A DNA stretch of 64,000 nt from Phenylobacterium sp. (GTDB lineage: Bacteria > Pseudomonadota > Alphaproteobacteria > Caulobacterales > Caulobacteraceae). A program made the translations under genes and the position numbers. The stretch covers positions 219,075 through 283,074 of the forward strand of contig NZ_JAUSCJ010000041.1 in the NCBI RefSeq assembly GCF_030651185.1, written 5' to 3'. Positions 25,477 through 33,432 of the stretch are shown one piece after another (positions within the stretch are counted from its first letter, which is position 1; every line of letters starts with the position of its first letter). The notes beneath the pieces are model-generated. The model was not told the origin of the DNA. It ran no database searches and saw only the letters and a program-made list of their open reading frames with translations.

Positions 25477-26226
25477 ATGAAGGTCACTGGCGCCCGCAAC
25501 GAGCCGTTTTCGGCCATCCGCAAGCGCGCCTTGGCCCAGGCCGGGGCCCATTTCACGGCCGGAGCGGCGCCGCCGGCGGACAAGACCGCGTTTCTAGGCC
25601 TGACCGAGGCCGATCTGACGCCCGCCGTCCAGAACGCCGTGAAGACCCTGCTCACCGAAATCGACGACCTGCGGGGCGAAGTCTCGCGCCTGAAGTCGAA
25701 GCTTTCGGAGGCTGAGACCCTGGCCGACCGCGACCCTTTGACGCCCCTGCTGAACCGTCGGGCCTTCATTCGTGAGCTCGGCCGCATCCGCACCTTCGCC
25801 CAGCGCTACGGATCTCCGGCCAGCGTGGTCTATTTCGACCTCGACGGCTTCAAGAGCGTCAATGACCGTTTCGGCCACGCGGCCGGCGACGCGGCCCTGC
25901 GCGCGGTGGCCGAACGGCTGGCGGCCAATGTCCGCGACAGCGACATCATCGGGCGCATGGGCGGTGACGAGTTCGGGGTGATCCTGGTCCAGGCCGATGA
26001 GGCCACGGCGCGGGCCAAGGCCGAATCACTGGCCCAGGCGATCGAGGCCTCCCCCATCGAGTTCGGCGACTGGTCGGCCCCGCTGCACATCTCCTACGGG
26101 GTGCGCGAGATCACCGCCGATATCGAGCCCGAGACCCTGGTGGCCGAGGCCGACGCGTCCATGTTCGCCGCCAAGCGGGCGCGGACCGCCGCGCCGCCCA
26201 TCGCCACCGGCGGAACGGCCGGCTGA
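25477..26226 (+). CDS. GGDEF-domain diguanylate cyclase
   Basis: The 249-residue cytoplasmic protein has a short N-terminal region, a predicted coiled coil (about 50-82, [24 protein letters not shown]) and a GGDEF domain with an intact active-site GGDEF at 162-166. An RxxD inhibitory site (RDSD, 153-156) lies five residues upstream, so product inhibition by c-di-GMP is expected. It makes c-di-GMP from two GTP. There is no sensory domain, so activity may depend on dimerisation through the coiled coil or on a partner. It is divergent from purE. Confidence 0.94.
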   Translation: MKVTGARNEPFSAIRKRALAQAGAHFTAGAAPPADKTAFLGLTEADLTPAVQNAVKTLLTEIDDLRGEVSRLKSKLSEAETLADRDPLTPLLNRRAFIRELGRIRTFAQRYGSPASVVYFDLDGFKSVNDRFGHAAGDAALRAVAERLAANVRDSDIIGRMGGDEFGVILVQADEATARAKAESLAQAIEASPIEFGDWSAPLHISYGVREITADIEPETLVAEADASMFAAKRARTAAPPIATGGTAG

Positions 26227-26248
26227 CCTCATCCAAAGAGATAGAGAT

Positions 26249-26298
26249 AGAGCGCGTCGGACGGGTTACCCGGTTTCCACTTAACCCTGACGCGCTCT
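26249..26298. terminator. Extended inverted repeat between convergent genes
   Basis: AGAGCGCGTC pairs with GACGCGCTCT, and an inner GGGTTA pairs with TAACCC. The structure spans the 70-bp gap between the diguanylate cyclase and DUF465 genes and slightly enters the latter's end. It could end transcription from both sides, though no clear T-run follows. Confidence 0.5.
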
Positions 26299-26518
26299 AG
26301 GCGATGATGTCCGGCGTCAGCTGATCGCGCAGGCGCTCGATCTCGTCCTTCAGCAGCAGCTTCTTCCGCTTCAGCCGGCTGATCACCATCATGTCGGGCA
26401 GGGGTGAGAGCATCAGGGCTTGAATCGCGGCGTCCAGGTCGGAGTGGTCCAGGCTGACCAAGGCCAGGCGGGCGCGCACGCCCTCCTCTTCCGGGTCTTC
26501 GCCTTCATGATCGTTCAT
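26297..26518 (-). CDS. DUF465 (YdcH-type) small protein
   Basis: The 73-residue protein has an acidic N-terminus (NDHEGEDPEEEG) and the DUF465 core: SLDHSDLDAAIQALM, then a basic helix RLKRKKLLLKDEIERLRDQL. DUF465 proteins are short helical hairpins of unclear role. The ATG chosen follows GGTGGGG at proper spacing; an in-frame ATG 36 bp upstream is possible but lacks such a site. A second, shorter DUF465 gene lies 1.2 kb away at 27747. Confidence 0.85.
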   Translation of the reverse strand: MNDHEGEDPEEEGVRARLALVSLDHSDLDAAIQALMLSPLPDMMVISRLKRKKLLLKDEIERLRDQLTPDIIA

Positions 26519-26569
26519 ACGCACGCCCCACCCATTGGCGACGATGATGCGCATGGGCGCGGCTCACGT

Positions 26570-27016
26570 CTAGCTTAACGCGCGCGCCAGAACCGCCAGG
26601 GCGTCGTCGGGCGCGGGCTTGCCCCAGGCGGCCGAGGCGGCCTGCAGGGAGGCCAGGGCTCCATGCCCGCCGCTGGAGGCGCCGGCGAGGCCTTCCAGGG
26701 TCTCCATCAGCACCCGCTCGGCCCGCAGCTCGACAGCCTTGATGTCCTCCCTCAGGCCCTGGCGCGCGCCGTCATCCACCGGCGGCTGGCTCAGCTTCAG
26801 CGCGCGCCGCACGTCGCGGATCGGGACCACCACGGTGGCGTCCCACGCCTTGGCCACGGCCACCGCCTGGGCGAGGGCCTCAGGCGTCGGGCCCTCGGCC
26901 CAGACCGCCCAGAGCAGGAAGGCGGTGTTCTGGCCGTGCGCGTCCTGCAGGGTCAGCGTCGCCTCCGGCACATCGGCCAGGCCGTAGGCTTCCAGAGTCC
27001 AATCCCAGAGCGACAT
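26570..27016 (-). CDS. TIGR02444-family protein of unknown function
   Basis: The 148-residue protein begins MSLWDWTLEAYG, which matches the TIGR02444 signature (LWDWALAAYAR.GV...CL.LQD..G..V..LLW) together with LTLQDAHGQNTAFLLWAVW at about 23-41. Members are cytosolic and of unknown role. Its start codon shares one base with the ubiX stop, so the two are translationally coupled. An in-frame ATG 39 bp upstream would lie inside ubiX and is not favoured. Confidence 0.85.
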   Translation of the reverse strand: MSLWDWTLEAYGLADVPEATLTLQDAHGQNTAFLLWAVWAEGPTPEALAQAVAVAKAWDATVVVPIRDVRRALKLSQPPVDDGARQGLREDIKAVELRAERVLMETLEGLAGASSGGHGALASLQAASAAWGKPAPDDALAVLARALS

Positions 27017-27615
27017 CACGCATCTCCCGAGAGCGGACCGACATCCTGGCCCCAACGCTTCACCGGCCTCCAGGAGAGGCCAAACAGATCCAGAACCCGG
27101 CCGACCGACTGATCGACCATCTCCTCCAGGCTGGCGGGCTTGGCATAGAAGGCCGGCAGCGGCGGGGCGATCACCGCCCCCATCTCGGCCAGCTTCACCA
27201 TGGTGCGCAGATGTCCCAGGTGCAGGGGCGTCTCTCGCACCATCAGCACCAGGGGGCGGCGCTCCTTAAGGGTCACGTCGGCGGCGCGGGTGAGCAGGGA
27301 CGAGGTCACGCCGGTGGCCACCTCGCTCATGGTGCGCACCGAGCAGGGGGCGACGATCATGCCCAGGGTCGGGTAGGAGCCGGACGCGATCGAGGCGCCT
27401 ACATCGCCGACCTTGTGGGCCACATCGGCCCGCGCCTGGACGTCGGTGACCGACAGTTCGGTCTCCTGGGCGATGGTCAGGGCCGCGGCGCGACTGAGGA
27501 TCAGGTGGCTCTCGACACCGAGCTCGCGGCAGGCGTCCAGCATCCGCAGGCCATAGGCGACACCGCTGGCTCCCGAAATACCCACCACGAGGCGCGGACG
27601 ATCGGTTTTTGTCAT
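27016..27615 (-). CDS. ubiX: Flavin prenyltransferase UbiX
   Basis: The 199-residue enzyme links dimethylallyl phosphate to FMN, making the prenylated FMN cofactor for UbiD decarboxylase in ubiquinone synthesis. It has the FMN-binding GISGASGVAYG (about 13-23), SGSYPTLGMIVAPCSVRTMSEVATG (split around residues 78-102) with the conserved CS pair, and RETPLHLGHLRTM (about 128-140). Length and motifs are normal. UbiD is not in the window. It is coupled to a TIGR02444 gene downstream. Confidence 0.96.
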   Translation of the reverse strand: MTKTDRPRLVVGISGASGVAYGLRMLDACRELGVESHLILSRAAALTIAQETELSVTDVQARADVAHKVGDVGASIASGSYPTLGMIVAPCSVRTMSEVATGVTSSLLTRAADVTLKERRPLVLMVRETPLHLGHLRTMVKLAEMGAVIAPPLPAFYAKPASLEEMVDQSVGRVLDLFGLSWRPVKRWGQDVGPLSGDA

Positions 27616-27709
27616 GCCACTGGGCCCCCGCGCCCGATTTCAAGGCGCCTGTTCCGTCCGCTCACGTGCAAACATATGTGATCTGACAGACCAGACCAGC
27701 GGGTGTTCA

Positions 27710-27730
27710 GTGTTGGCATCGTTCCAACAC
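27710..27730. promoter_or_regulatory. Inverted repeat upstream of a small DUF465 gene
   Basis: GTGTTGG and CCAACAC form an exact 7-bp inverted repeat with a 7-base spacer CATCGTT, ending 16 bp before the ATG at 27747 and just before the ribosome site AAGGAG. It may be an operator or a 5' UTR hairpin that affects translation. Confidence 0.45.
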
Positions 27731-27746
27731 AAGGAGACGACCCGTC

Positions 27747-27920
27747 ATGGCCGTTGAAGCCCGCATCCGTGAACTCGGATCCCGCCATCACTCTCTCGAT
27801 AAGGCGATCCAGGACGAGCTAAACCGACCAGCATCAGACGAGGCCCGCCTCAAGGAACTCAAGCGCAAGAAGCTCAAGCTGAAGGAAGAGATGGAGGCCC
27901 TGCGCGCCCAGCCTCACTAG
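27747..27920 (+). CDS. DUF465 (YdcH-type) small protein, 57 residues
   Basis: The frame begins MAVEARIRELGSRHHSLDKA and continues with the typical basic helix (LKELKRKKLKLKEEMEAL), the helical hairpin of DUF465/YdcH. A good ribosome site (AAGGAG) lies 11 bp upstream. The function of the family is unknown. It is a monocistronic small gene ended by a strong hairpin. Confidence 0.92.
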   Translation: MAVEARIRELGSRHHSLDKAIQDELNRPASDEARLKELKRKKLKLKEEMEALRAQPH

Positions 27921-27952
27921 AGCCTGAGGTCGCGAGCCTTCTGGAGGGGGAG

Positions 27953-27984
27953 GCCCTGGGCGGTCGCTTGCGCCCGTCCAGGGC
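27953..27984. terminator. Bidirectional terminator hairpin
   Basis: GCCCTGGGCGG pairs with CCGTCCAGGGC (11 bp with one G-T pair) around a 10-base loop, midway between the convergent DUF465 and trcR stops. No long T-run is present on either side. Confidence 0.6.
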
Positions 27985-27994
27985 TCCGTCCTGA

Positions 27995-28675
27995 TCAATC
28001 CTCGGCGTCGTCGTCGTCTTCGTAGCTGGCGTCGTCGGCCACATCCTCGACCTGGTCGGCGCCCGTGATCTGGGCGGCCCCCGTGACTGAGGCCGGCTCG
28101 AGGGTCGCGCCGTCCGGCTCGACGATGCCGCGCTTGGCGTCGTCCTTGGCCTTCTTGTCGGCCGCCTTGCGCACCACCGCGTCCAGCTCAAGCTGGGTCG
28201 AGAGGCCGAGCGTCACCGGGTCCACCGGCTTGATGTTGGCGGCGTTCCAATGTTGACGGTTACGCACCTGATCGATGGTGGCCTTCGTCGTGCCCAGCAG
28301 GCGGGCGATCTGGCTGTCGGCCACTTCGGGGTGATTGCGGATGAACCAGGCGATGGCGTCGGGGCGGTCCTGGCGGCGCGACACCGGGGTGTAGCGCGGA
28401 GCCTTCTTCACCGGCTTCAGCAGTTCGGCGTGGCGGCTCTTCTGCGCGACCATGCGGTACTTGTCGCTGGCCTGGGCGGCGTCGAGCTGTTCACGGGAAA
28501 GCTGGCCATTGGCGATCGGGTCGGCGCCGCGTATGTCGCGCGCCACTTCGCCGTCGGCGATGCCCTTCACTTCCAGCGGGTGAAGGCCGCAGAAATCGGC
28601 GATCTGTTCGAAGGTGAGCGAGGTGTTGTCGACCAGCCAGACGGCGGTCGCCTTCGGCATCAGAATGTCGGTCAT
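27995..28675 (-). CDS. trcR: Cell-cycle transcriptional regulator TrcR (DUF1013)
   Basis: The 226-residue protein matches DUF1013: MTDILMPKATAVWLVDNTSL at the start, GLHPLEVKGIADGEVA, then a helix-turn-helix region (NHPEVADSQIARLLGTTKATIDQVRNRQHWN at about 116-146) and an acidic C-terminal tail (DDASYEDDDDAED). The family is conserved in alphaproteobacteria and annotated as cell-cycle regulator TrcR; its precise regulon is not known to me. The ATG follows GGAG at 7 bases. A very stable hairpin lies about 22 bases upstream of the start. An in-frame ATG 87 bp upstream would place the hairpin inside the coding region and is unlikely. Confidence 0.92.
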   Translation of the reverse strand: MTDILMPKATAVWLVDNTSLTFEQIADFCGLHPLEVKGIADGEVARDIRGADPIANGQLSREQLDAAQASDKYRMVAQKSRHAELLKPVKKAPRYTPVSRRQDRPDAIAWFIRNHPEVADSQIARLLGTTKATIDQVRNRQHWNAANIKPVDPVTLGLSTQLELDAVVRKAADKKAKDDAKRGIVEPDGATLEPASVTGAAQITGADQVEDVADDASYEDDDDAED

Positions 28676-28697
28676 GACGGACTCCGAAAATGACGGC

Positions 28698-28717
28698 GCC
28701 CGGCCTTTCGGCCGGGC
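28698..28717 (-). promoter_or_regulatory. GNRA-type hairpin in the trcR leader
   Basis: Read in the trcR direction the sequence is GCCCGGCC-GAAA-GGCCGGGC: a perfect 8-bp GC-only stem capped by a GAAA tetraloop, one of the most stable RNA hairpins. It ends about 22 bases before the ATG and leaves the GGAG site free. It could protect the message end, act as a protein-binding site or modulate initiation. Confidence 0.65.
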
Positions 28718-28762
28718 GGTGCATAAGTAGCAGAGCGTCATATAGGCGTGTTCCTCGCCCAA

Positions 28763-29312
28763 GAAAACGACAATCGCGAGCTTGGACGCGCCCGACTTCC
28801 TTTTGAATCAGGACCTTCGCGGATCCCCGCGGCGACACGCCGCTCGGGACTCCCGCCGGCCTGCGCGACGGCGCCTCGCTCGGCGCGCGATAGACCCTTG
28901 CAGCCTAAGCGTGCATGAACTCATTCTGGGGTGGTCCGGGGCCCGATTGAGCGGTTTTGTCGCGGGATTGGCGGCTCCCGGCCTGGGGGTGGCTTTTTCT
29001 GGCGCGGTTTGGCGTTCAGGGGCCCGCCATGGCGCTTCCTGAGCGGGCCGCGGGCTTCGAAGAACGCCGACTTCTGAAATGAAATCAGCGACTTGATGCG
29101 CGCCCCGCCGAGGCGCCAAACAGTAGGCCTTCAGCAACAGCGCCGAAGTGTTAAGTTTGGTTAACTATAAAAACCCCAATACGGGTTGAAAAAGTACGGT
29201 TTCTGAAAGAATTTGGAGGCCATAAACCTAGCTTACATGAGACGATCTGTCGCAAACCCAGCCAACGAGGCGCCGCGTCGCTACTGCCCCCCGGGCGCGC
29301 CGAAAACAACCT
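28763..29312. other. Large divergent non-coding gap with an AT-rich core
   Basis: Together with the trcR leader this is a 637-bp gap, the largest in the window. Its first 370 bp are GC-rich with no convincing frame; the 86-codon frame at 28782 has Arg/Ala-rich shadow composition. The segment 29150-29230 is markedly AT-rich and contains TTAA-N6-TTAAC (29151-29165) and AACCC-caata-GGGTT. It probably holds promoters for trcR and for the gene at 29313; a small RNA cannot be excluded. Confidence 0.5.
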
Positions 29313-29789
29313 ATGAACGTCATCCGAAAACTGCTCCTGCAGCACCGATCCGAAGTCCAGGCTCAGATGGTCGCCGCCCGAGCCAAGGCCGCCGAGCCCT
29401 TCGAGCGGGAACTGCGCGCGGTGGACATCGCGCTGGCGGCCCTCGACGGGGCGCCTCTCATCGAGGCTGAGCCGGACGAGTCGCCAGCCACCGCGCCGAA
29501 GGCCGAGCCCATCCGCAAGAGCGGCCTGAGCCGCGGCCGCATCAAGCGCAGCCTGCAGGACATGATCCTGGCCGCCCTGCGCGCCCACGACGAGGGCGCC
29601 GACACCGGGTCGATCCTGGAATCCCTGGAGCGCCGCTGGAACCGCAGCTTCCAGGAGTCGCGGGTGGTGGAAGAGCTGCGCCGCCTGTCGGCCGCCAACA
29701 CCGTGGTGCTGGAGCGCGGCCACTGGCGCCTGAAGGTGCGCCCGGACGCCTGGACCGGCGAAGCCGCCGCTCAGCACGTCGCGGCCTAA
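29313..29789 (+). CDS. Hypothetical protein with coiled N-terminus and winged-helix-like C-terminus
   Basis: I do not recognise the family. Of 158 residues, the first 45 form a helical, probably coiled segment (QHRSEVQAQMVAARAKAAEPF), followed by a Pro/Glu linker (about 50-68) and a C-terminal domain (about 75-150) that looks like a winged helix: IKRSLQDMILAALRAHDEG, then SILESLERRWNR, SRVVEELRRLSAANTVVLE and a short wing WRLKV. This suggests a regulatory or nucleic-acid-binding protein. It stands alone after the AT-rich gap. Confidence 0.75.
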   Translation: MNVIRKLLLQHRSEVQAQMVAARAKAAEPFERELRAVDIALAALDGAPLIEAEPDESPATAPKAEPIRKSGLSRGRIKRSLQDMILAALRAHDEGADTGSILESLERRWNRSFQESRVVEELRRLSAANTVVLERGHWRLKVRPDAWTGEAAAQHVAA

Positions 29790-29862
29790 TGCGTGTCGTC
29801 ACAAGATGAAGGCCGGCGACGCAGCCGGCGGCGACGACCGACAAGCTGAACCTGGGAATGTC

Positions 29863-29890
29863 AGAGATGGGTGGCGAGCGGACCCGCTCC
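29863..29890 (+). repeat. 28-bp direct repeat, left copy
   Basis: AGAGATGGGTGGCGAGCGGA followed by CCCGCTCC. It matches the copy at 31203 with a few changes and one extra base. The two lie on either side of the alpha/beta-hydrolase gene. Similar GGGTGGAAAGCGGAC motifs recur in intergenic DNA of many proteobacteria. The rest of the 202-bp gap shows nothing I can name. Confidence 0.55.
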
Positions 29891-29991
29891 GCGATGTCGT
29901 CCTCTCTCTTGCGCCACAAGAGCGCCTGAACAAAACCAGGCGACGGCGCCGTCTACCGAAACTCCCGGTCGCCTGAGGGGAGCTATCAGTT

Positions 29992-31113
29992 GTGATCAGA
30001 AGGGTGCGGTTCGGCCTCTTGGTGATGCTTCTTGTGCTTTCGGTCGCGACGGCGAGCGCGCTCGGCTATCGCACATGGCGCCAGCACCAAATCGAGGACG
30101 CTCTCGCCATCCGGACCCCGAACGGGGTGCAAGAGGCGTTCTATGTCCGCCTGGGCGGAGTCGATCAGTGGGTTCAGATTCGCGGTGAAGACCGGTGCAA
30201 CCCGATCCTGTTGTTCATTCACGGTGGCCCAGGGTCGTCGGAGACCCCGATGTCCGCGCGCCTTAGCGCCTGGGAGAAGCAGTTCACCGTCGTGATGTGG
30301 GACCAGCGGGGCGCCGGCAAGACCTTCGCCCGTAGTGGAATGGTCGGAGACCTTTCACTGGCCCGAGTGGCCCAGGACGGGATCGAGCTAACGCAATTTC
30401 TGCAGCGGCATCTGCAGCAGCGCAAGATCATCGCGCTTGGGCATTCCTGGGGATCCATGGTGGGCCTTCGGATGGTGCACGAGCGGCCGGAGCTGTTTTC
30501 AGCCTACGTCGGCACGGGGCAAGTCGTGTCCATTCCCGAGGGTGAGGCGATCCTATATGCGCGCACGGTGGCGAAGCTGCAGGCGGCGCATAATCTAGCC
30601 GGTCTCGCCAGAATCAAAGCCATCGGACCGCCGCCTTATCGATCGGCGAGCGACCTTCTGACCGTGCGAGCCTTGCTGGCGAGTTACGACATCGCCCCCG
30701 AGCGCGACTTCTCCAAGACCATGACTCCGGTGGTCTTGTTTGCGCCCGGCTGGTCGCTGTGGGACATCTATCAGTGGCAACAGGGGTTTCAGGCCTCGCA
30801 GGACGCGACATTCCACGCCAACGATTCCTACGACGCCCGCCAGCTGGGCGCGGACTATGGAGCGCCGATTTTCATCATCAATGGCGCTGAGGATCAGAAC
30901 ACGCCCACAGACCTGGCCAAGACCTTCTTCGACGGAGTTCACGCGCCGGAGAAGCAGTTCGTGGTGCTCAAGGACGGCGCCCACAACGCCGTGCTCACCG
31001 AGCCGGACGCCTTTCTGCACGAACTCGTCGTCCATGTGCGCCCCACGGTCGTACGTGGCGCGCCCCGATGTCGTGACCGTCCTCCTATATTGGGTGTGCA
31101 CACCGTGCCGTAG
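29992..31113 (+). CDS. Alpha/beta hydrolase, proline-iminopeptidase-like
   Basis: The 373-residue protein starts with GTG and has an N-terminal hydrophobic segment (about 6-26) that acts as a signal or anchor. It has the oxyanion motif HGGPGS (about 75-80), the DQRGAG loop, the nucleophile elbow GHSWGS (about 149-154), an Asp in INGAEDQN and a His in DGAHNAV near the end, so the triad is complete. The fold and HGGPGS motif are those of S33 hydrolases; the real substrate is unknown. Base composition is lower in GC than its neighbours. The last 20 residues (after VVHVRPTVV) look like an unusual extension. Confidence 0.87.
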   Translation: MIRRVRFGLLVMLLVLSVATASALGYRTWRQHQIEDALAIRTPNGVQEAFYVRLGGVDQWVQIRGEDRCNPILLFIHGGPGSSETPMSARLSAWEKQFTVVMWDQRGAGKTFARSGMVGDLSLARVAQDGIELTQFLQRHLQQRKIIALGHSWGSMVGLRMVHERPELFSAYVGTGQVVSIPEGEAILYARTVAKLQAAHNLAGLARIKAIGPPPYRSASDLLTVRALLASYDIAPERDFSKTMTPVVLFAPGWSLWDIYQWQQGFQASQDATFHANDSYDARQLGADYGAPIFIINGAEDQNTPTDLAKTFFDGVHAPEKQFVVLKDGAHNAVLTEPDAFLHELVVHVRPTVVRGAPRCRDRPPILGVHTVP

Positions 31114-31202
31114 GGGTCGCAAACGGCCGGCGACCTCTGCGCCGAAACTCGCCATTGGCCAGGCCGGAGCGTTCCGACCCGACACCGGTCATCCCCGATG
31201 GG

Positions 31203-31231
31203 AGAGATGGGTGGAAAGCGGACTCTGCTCC
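31203..31231 (+). repeat. 29-bp direct repeat, right copy
   Basis: AGAGATGGGTGGAAAGCGGA followed by CTCTGCTCC, partner of the copy at 29863. It lies in the 195-bp convergent gap after the hydrolase gene. The pair brackets the hydrolase gene in direct orientation. Confidence 0.55.
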
Positions 31232-31308
31232 AACACCCGGGTGCGGGCGCATGGAGCGCCCCCACATCAGCAGCACGAGCTCGACATGTGCGGGTTAGTC
31301 ACGACGGG

Positions 31309-32070
31309 TCAATCGGGGCTAAAGACCCAAGTGGTTTCGCCCACAGCCGGAATGAACCCAAGGTGCTGTAAGATTGGCCGGCTGGTCTCCCGAGCTTCAG
31401 TGCTGAGAAATCTAAGACCTTGAGCGCGCGCAGCTGAGACCCGGGCCGCGACAAGGGCACGATAAGCGCCCAGCCCGCGGTGAGACGGGGCGACCCCCCC
31501 GCCGTACAACTGGCCGAAGACTTGGCCGCGAGCCGTCTCCAGCCGCGCCGAGGCCACTGGTTCACCCGCCACGTAGGCCACGAACAGGGCTACGTCGTGA
31601 CGATCGAGATGAGCCGCGTAGGCGTCCCGACGGTCCGAGGCCTGAGTGTCGCTAAACGCCTTGTTCGCCGCTGCGACGAAGTCGTCAAGCCCGGCAAGGT
31701 CGGCAATGCGGCGCACCTCTGCTCCCGGCAATGTGGAGGGCGGAAGTTGCCGCTCCAAGTCGAGGAACATCAAAGTCCCGGGCGGATTAGCGCGGAATCC
31801 GGCTGCCGCCAGCAAGTTGGGCAACACGCTGGGCTGGTCGTGATCATGCACCCGCCAGATCAGCGCTTCGCCCTTGGCGCTGAAGCTATTCGCGCAGCGC
31901 GCAACAACCGCCTCTGCGGCAGACGCCGGGAAGTCCCACCAGGTCACAAAGTTAGAGTCGCCAGCCAACCAGAGGACATCGTCCTCCCGCACGACGGTTC
32001 GGCCGGGCCGCGGCGCTGGGTTAGCCCGCACGTTGGTGTCGTAGAGAGAGAGCACGGCGTTGACGTCCAT
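31309..32070 (-). CDS. GNAT-family acetyltransferase
   Basis: The 253-residue protein has a C-terminal GNAT domain (about 120-250): acetyl-CoA binding pattern GVAPSHRGLGAYRALVAARV (Q/RxxGxG/A type) followed by LRFLSTEARETSRPILQHLGF. The N-terminal half is a second, less typical domain that may be a degenerate GNAT unit. The ATG at MDVNAVLSLYD has AAGG at proper spacing; an in-frame ATG 57 bp upstream has its purine run too close. Substrate unknown. It lies in the same slightly AT-richer segment as the hydrolase gene. Confidence 0.85.
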   Translation of the reverse strand: MDVNAVLSLYDTNVRANPAPRPGRTVVREDDVLWLAGDSNFVTWWDFPASAAEAVVARCANSFSAKGEALIWRVHDHDQPSVLPNLLAAAGFRANPPGTLMFLDLERQLPPSTLPGAEVRRIADLAGLDDFVAAANKAFSDTQASDRRDAYAAHLDRHDVALFVAYVAGEPVASARLETARGQVFGQLYGGGVAPSHRGLGAYRALVAARVSAARAQGLRFLSTEARETSRPILQHLGFIPAVGETTWVFSPD

Positions 32071-32256
32071 AGCCAACCTTGGCGCAGGATCATTGGCCTG
32101 GCGAGATGCACGAGGGGCCGTAGCCATTCTCCAATCGCCTGAGCTGCGAATTTTTCTGTCCCAGAAGCCGACCTGTCGAACGACCGCAACGGGTCGAAGG
32201 CCGGCGTTGGCTTCGGCGCCGAAGGCGGACCCTGTCCGAAATCAGGCGTGCACGCC

Positions 32257-33432
32257 CTAGTCCAGCGGCTTGCGGCCGACGATGCGCAGGCCATAGCCGC
32301 CGGAACCCGGCAGCACGGTGGCGGAGTTCGACAGCAGGGTCATGTCGCGCACGCCGAGATCCAGCAGGATCTGGGCGCCGACCCCGTAGTCGCGCAGGAC
32401 GTTGGCCCCGTGATCGGTCCCGGGCTCGGCGCCGTAGCGTTCCGACAGCCAGGCCGGGTTGGAGTCGCGGATGAACACCGCGACGCCGGCCCCCTCATAG
32501 TCGGCGATGGCCTGCAGGGCGCGCGGCACATAGTCCCGGCGGGCCTCGGTGTGCCCGAGCATGTCGGCGGCGAAGTCGACGCGGTGCATGCGCACCAGGG
32601 TCGGCTTGTCCGGATCGATCTTGCCCTTGGTCAGCACCACGTGCTCGGTGGCGTCCAGGATGTTGCGGTAGATCACCATCCGGAAGCGGCCGCCGTAGGC
32701 TGAGTCGAAGGGCGTCTCCAGCACCCGCTCCACCTGCCGCTCGGTGCGGCGGCGGTAGGCGATGAGGTCGGCGATGGTGCCGATCTTCAGGCCGTGCAGT
32801 TGCGCGAAACCCACCAGGTCGGGCAGGCGCGCCATCGACCCGTCGTCCTTCATGATCTCGCAGATCACCCCGGCCGGGTTCAGGCCCGCCATGCGCGAGA
32901 TGTCGACCGCCGCCTCGGTGTGGCCGGCGCGGACCAGGACCCCGCCGTCGCGGGCCACCAGCGGGAAGACGTGGCCGGGCGAGACGATGTCGTCCATGCC
33001 CTTGGTGGGGTCGATGGCCACGGCCACGGTATGGGCGCGGTCATGGGCCGAGATGCCGGTGGTGACCCCCTCGGCGGCCTCGATGGACACGGTGAAAGCG
33101 GTGCCCATGCCCTCGCGGTTTTCCGCGGCCATGGGCGGCAGGCGAAGTTGGCGCGCGCGGTCGCTGGTGATCGACAGGCAGATCAGGCCGCGCGCGTGCT
33201 TGGCCATGAAGTTGATCTGGTCCGGCGTTGCGAACTGGGCCGGGATGATGACATCCCCCTCGTTCTCGCGATCCTCGGCGTCCACCAGGATATAGGGGCG
33301 GCCGTTGCGGGCGTCCTCGATGATGTCCTCGATGGGCGAGATCGCGGATTCGTGGGCCTCTTCATTGCCGCCGCCGCCGCCGTCGGAGGTGGAGGAGGAA
33401 GAACCGGGCTGGACGAGATAGGGGCGCTTCAT
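32257..33432 (-). CDS. ribB: 3,4-dihydroxy-2-butanone-4-phosphate synthase RibB with degenerate RibA-like domain
   Basis: The 391-residue protein has a Gly/Ser-rich N-terminal leader (about 8-24), then a complete RibB domain (about 30-220) with DAEDRENEGD (51-60), the STPGH-like IVSPGHVFPL, and GHTEAAVD, which makes dihydroxybutanone phosphate from ribulose 5-phosphate for riboflavin. The C-terminal third (about 225-391) resembles GTP cyclohydrolase II (ends LRDYGVGAQILLDLGV, then GYGLRIVGRKPL) but the zinc-binding Cys cluster of RibA is absent, so it is probably not an active cyclohydrolase. Its start overlaps the flavin reductase gene by 4 bp. Confidence 0.92.
   Translation of the reverse strand: MKRPYLVQPGSSSSTSDGGGGGNEEAHESAISPIEDIIEDARNGRPYILVDAEDRENEGDVIIPAQFATPDQINFMAKHARGLICLSITSDRARQLRLPPMAAENREGMGTAFTVSIEAAEGVTTGISAHDRAHTVAVAIDPTKGMDDIVSPGHVFPLVARDGGVLVRAGHTEAAVDISRMAGLNPAGVICEIMKDDGSMARLPDLVGFAQLHGLKIGTIADLIAYRRRTERQVERVLETPFDSAYGGRFRMVIYRNILDATEHVVLTKGKIDPDKPTLVRMHRVDFAADMLGHTEARRDYVPRALQAIADYEGAGVAVFIRDSNPAWLSERYGAEPGTDHGANVLRDYGVGAQILLDLGVRDMTLLSNSATVLPGSGGYGLRIVGRKPLD

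Noticed and set aside
28782..29042. 86-codon frame in the trcR upstream gap
   Set aside because: Arg/Ala-rich composition, no ribosome site, no family likeness; kept only as part of the non-coding gap.
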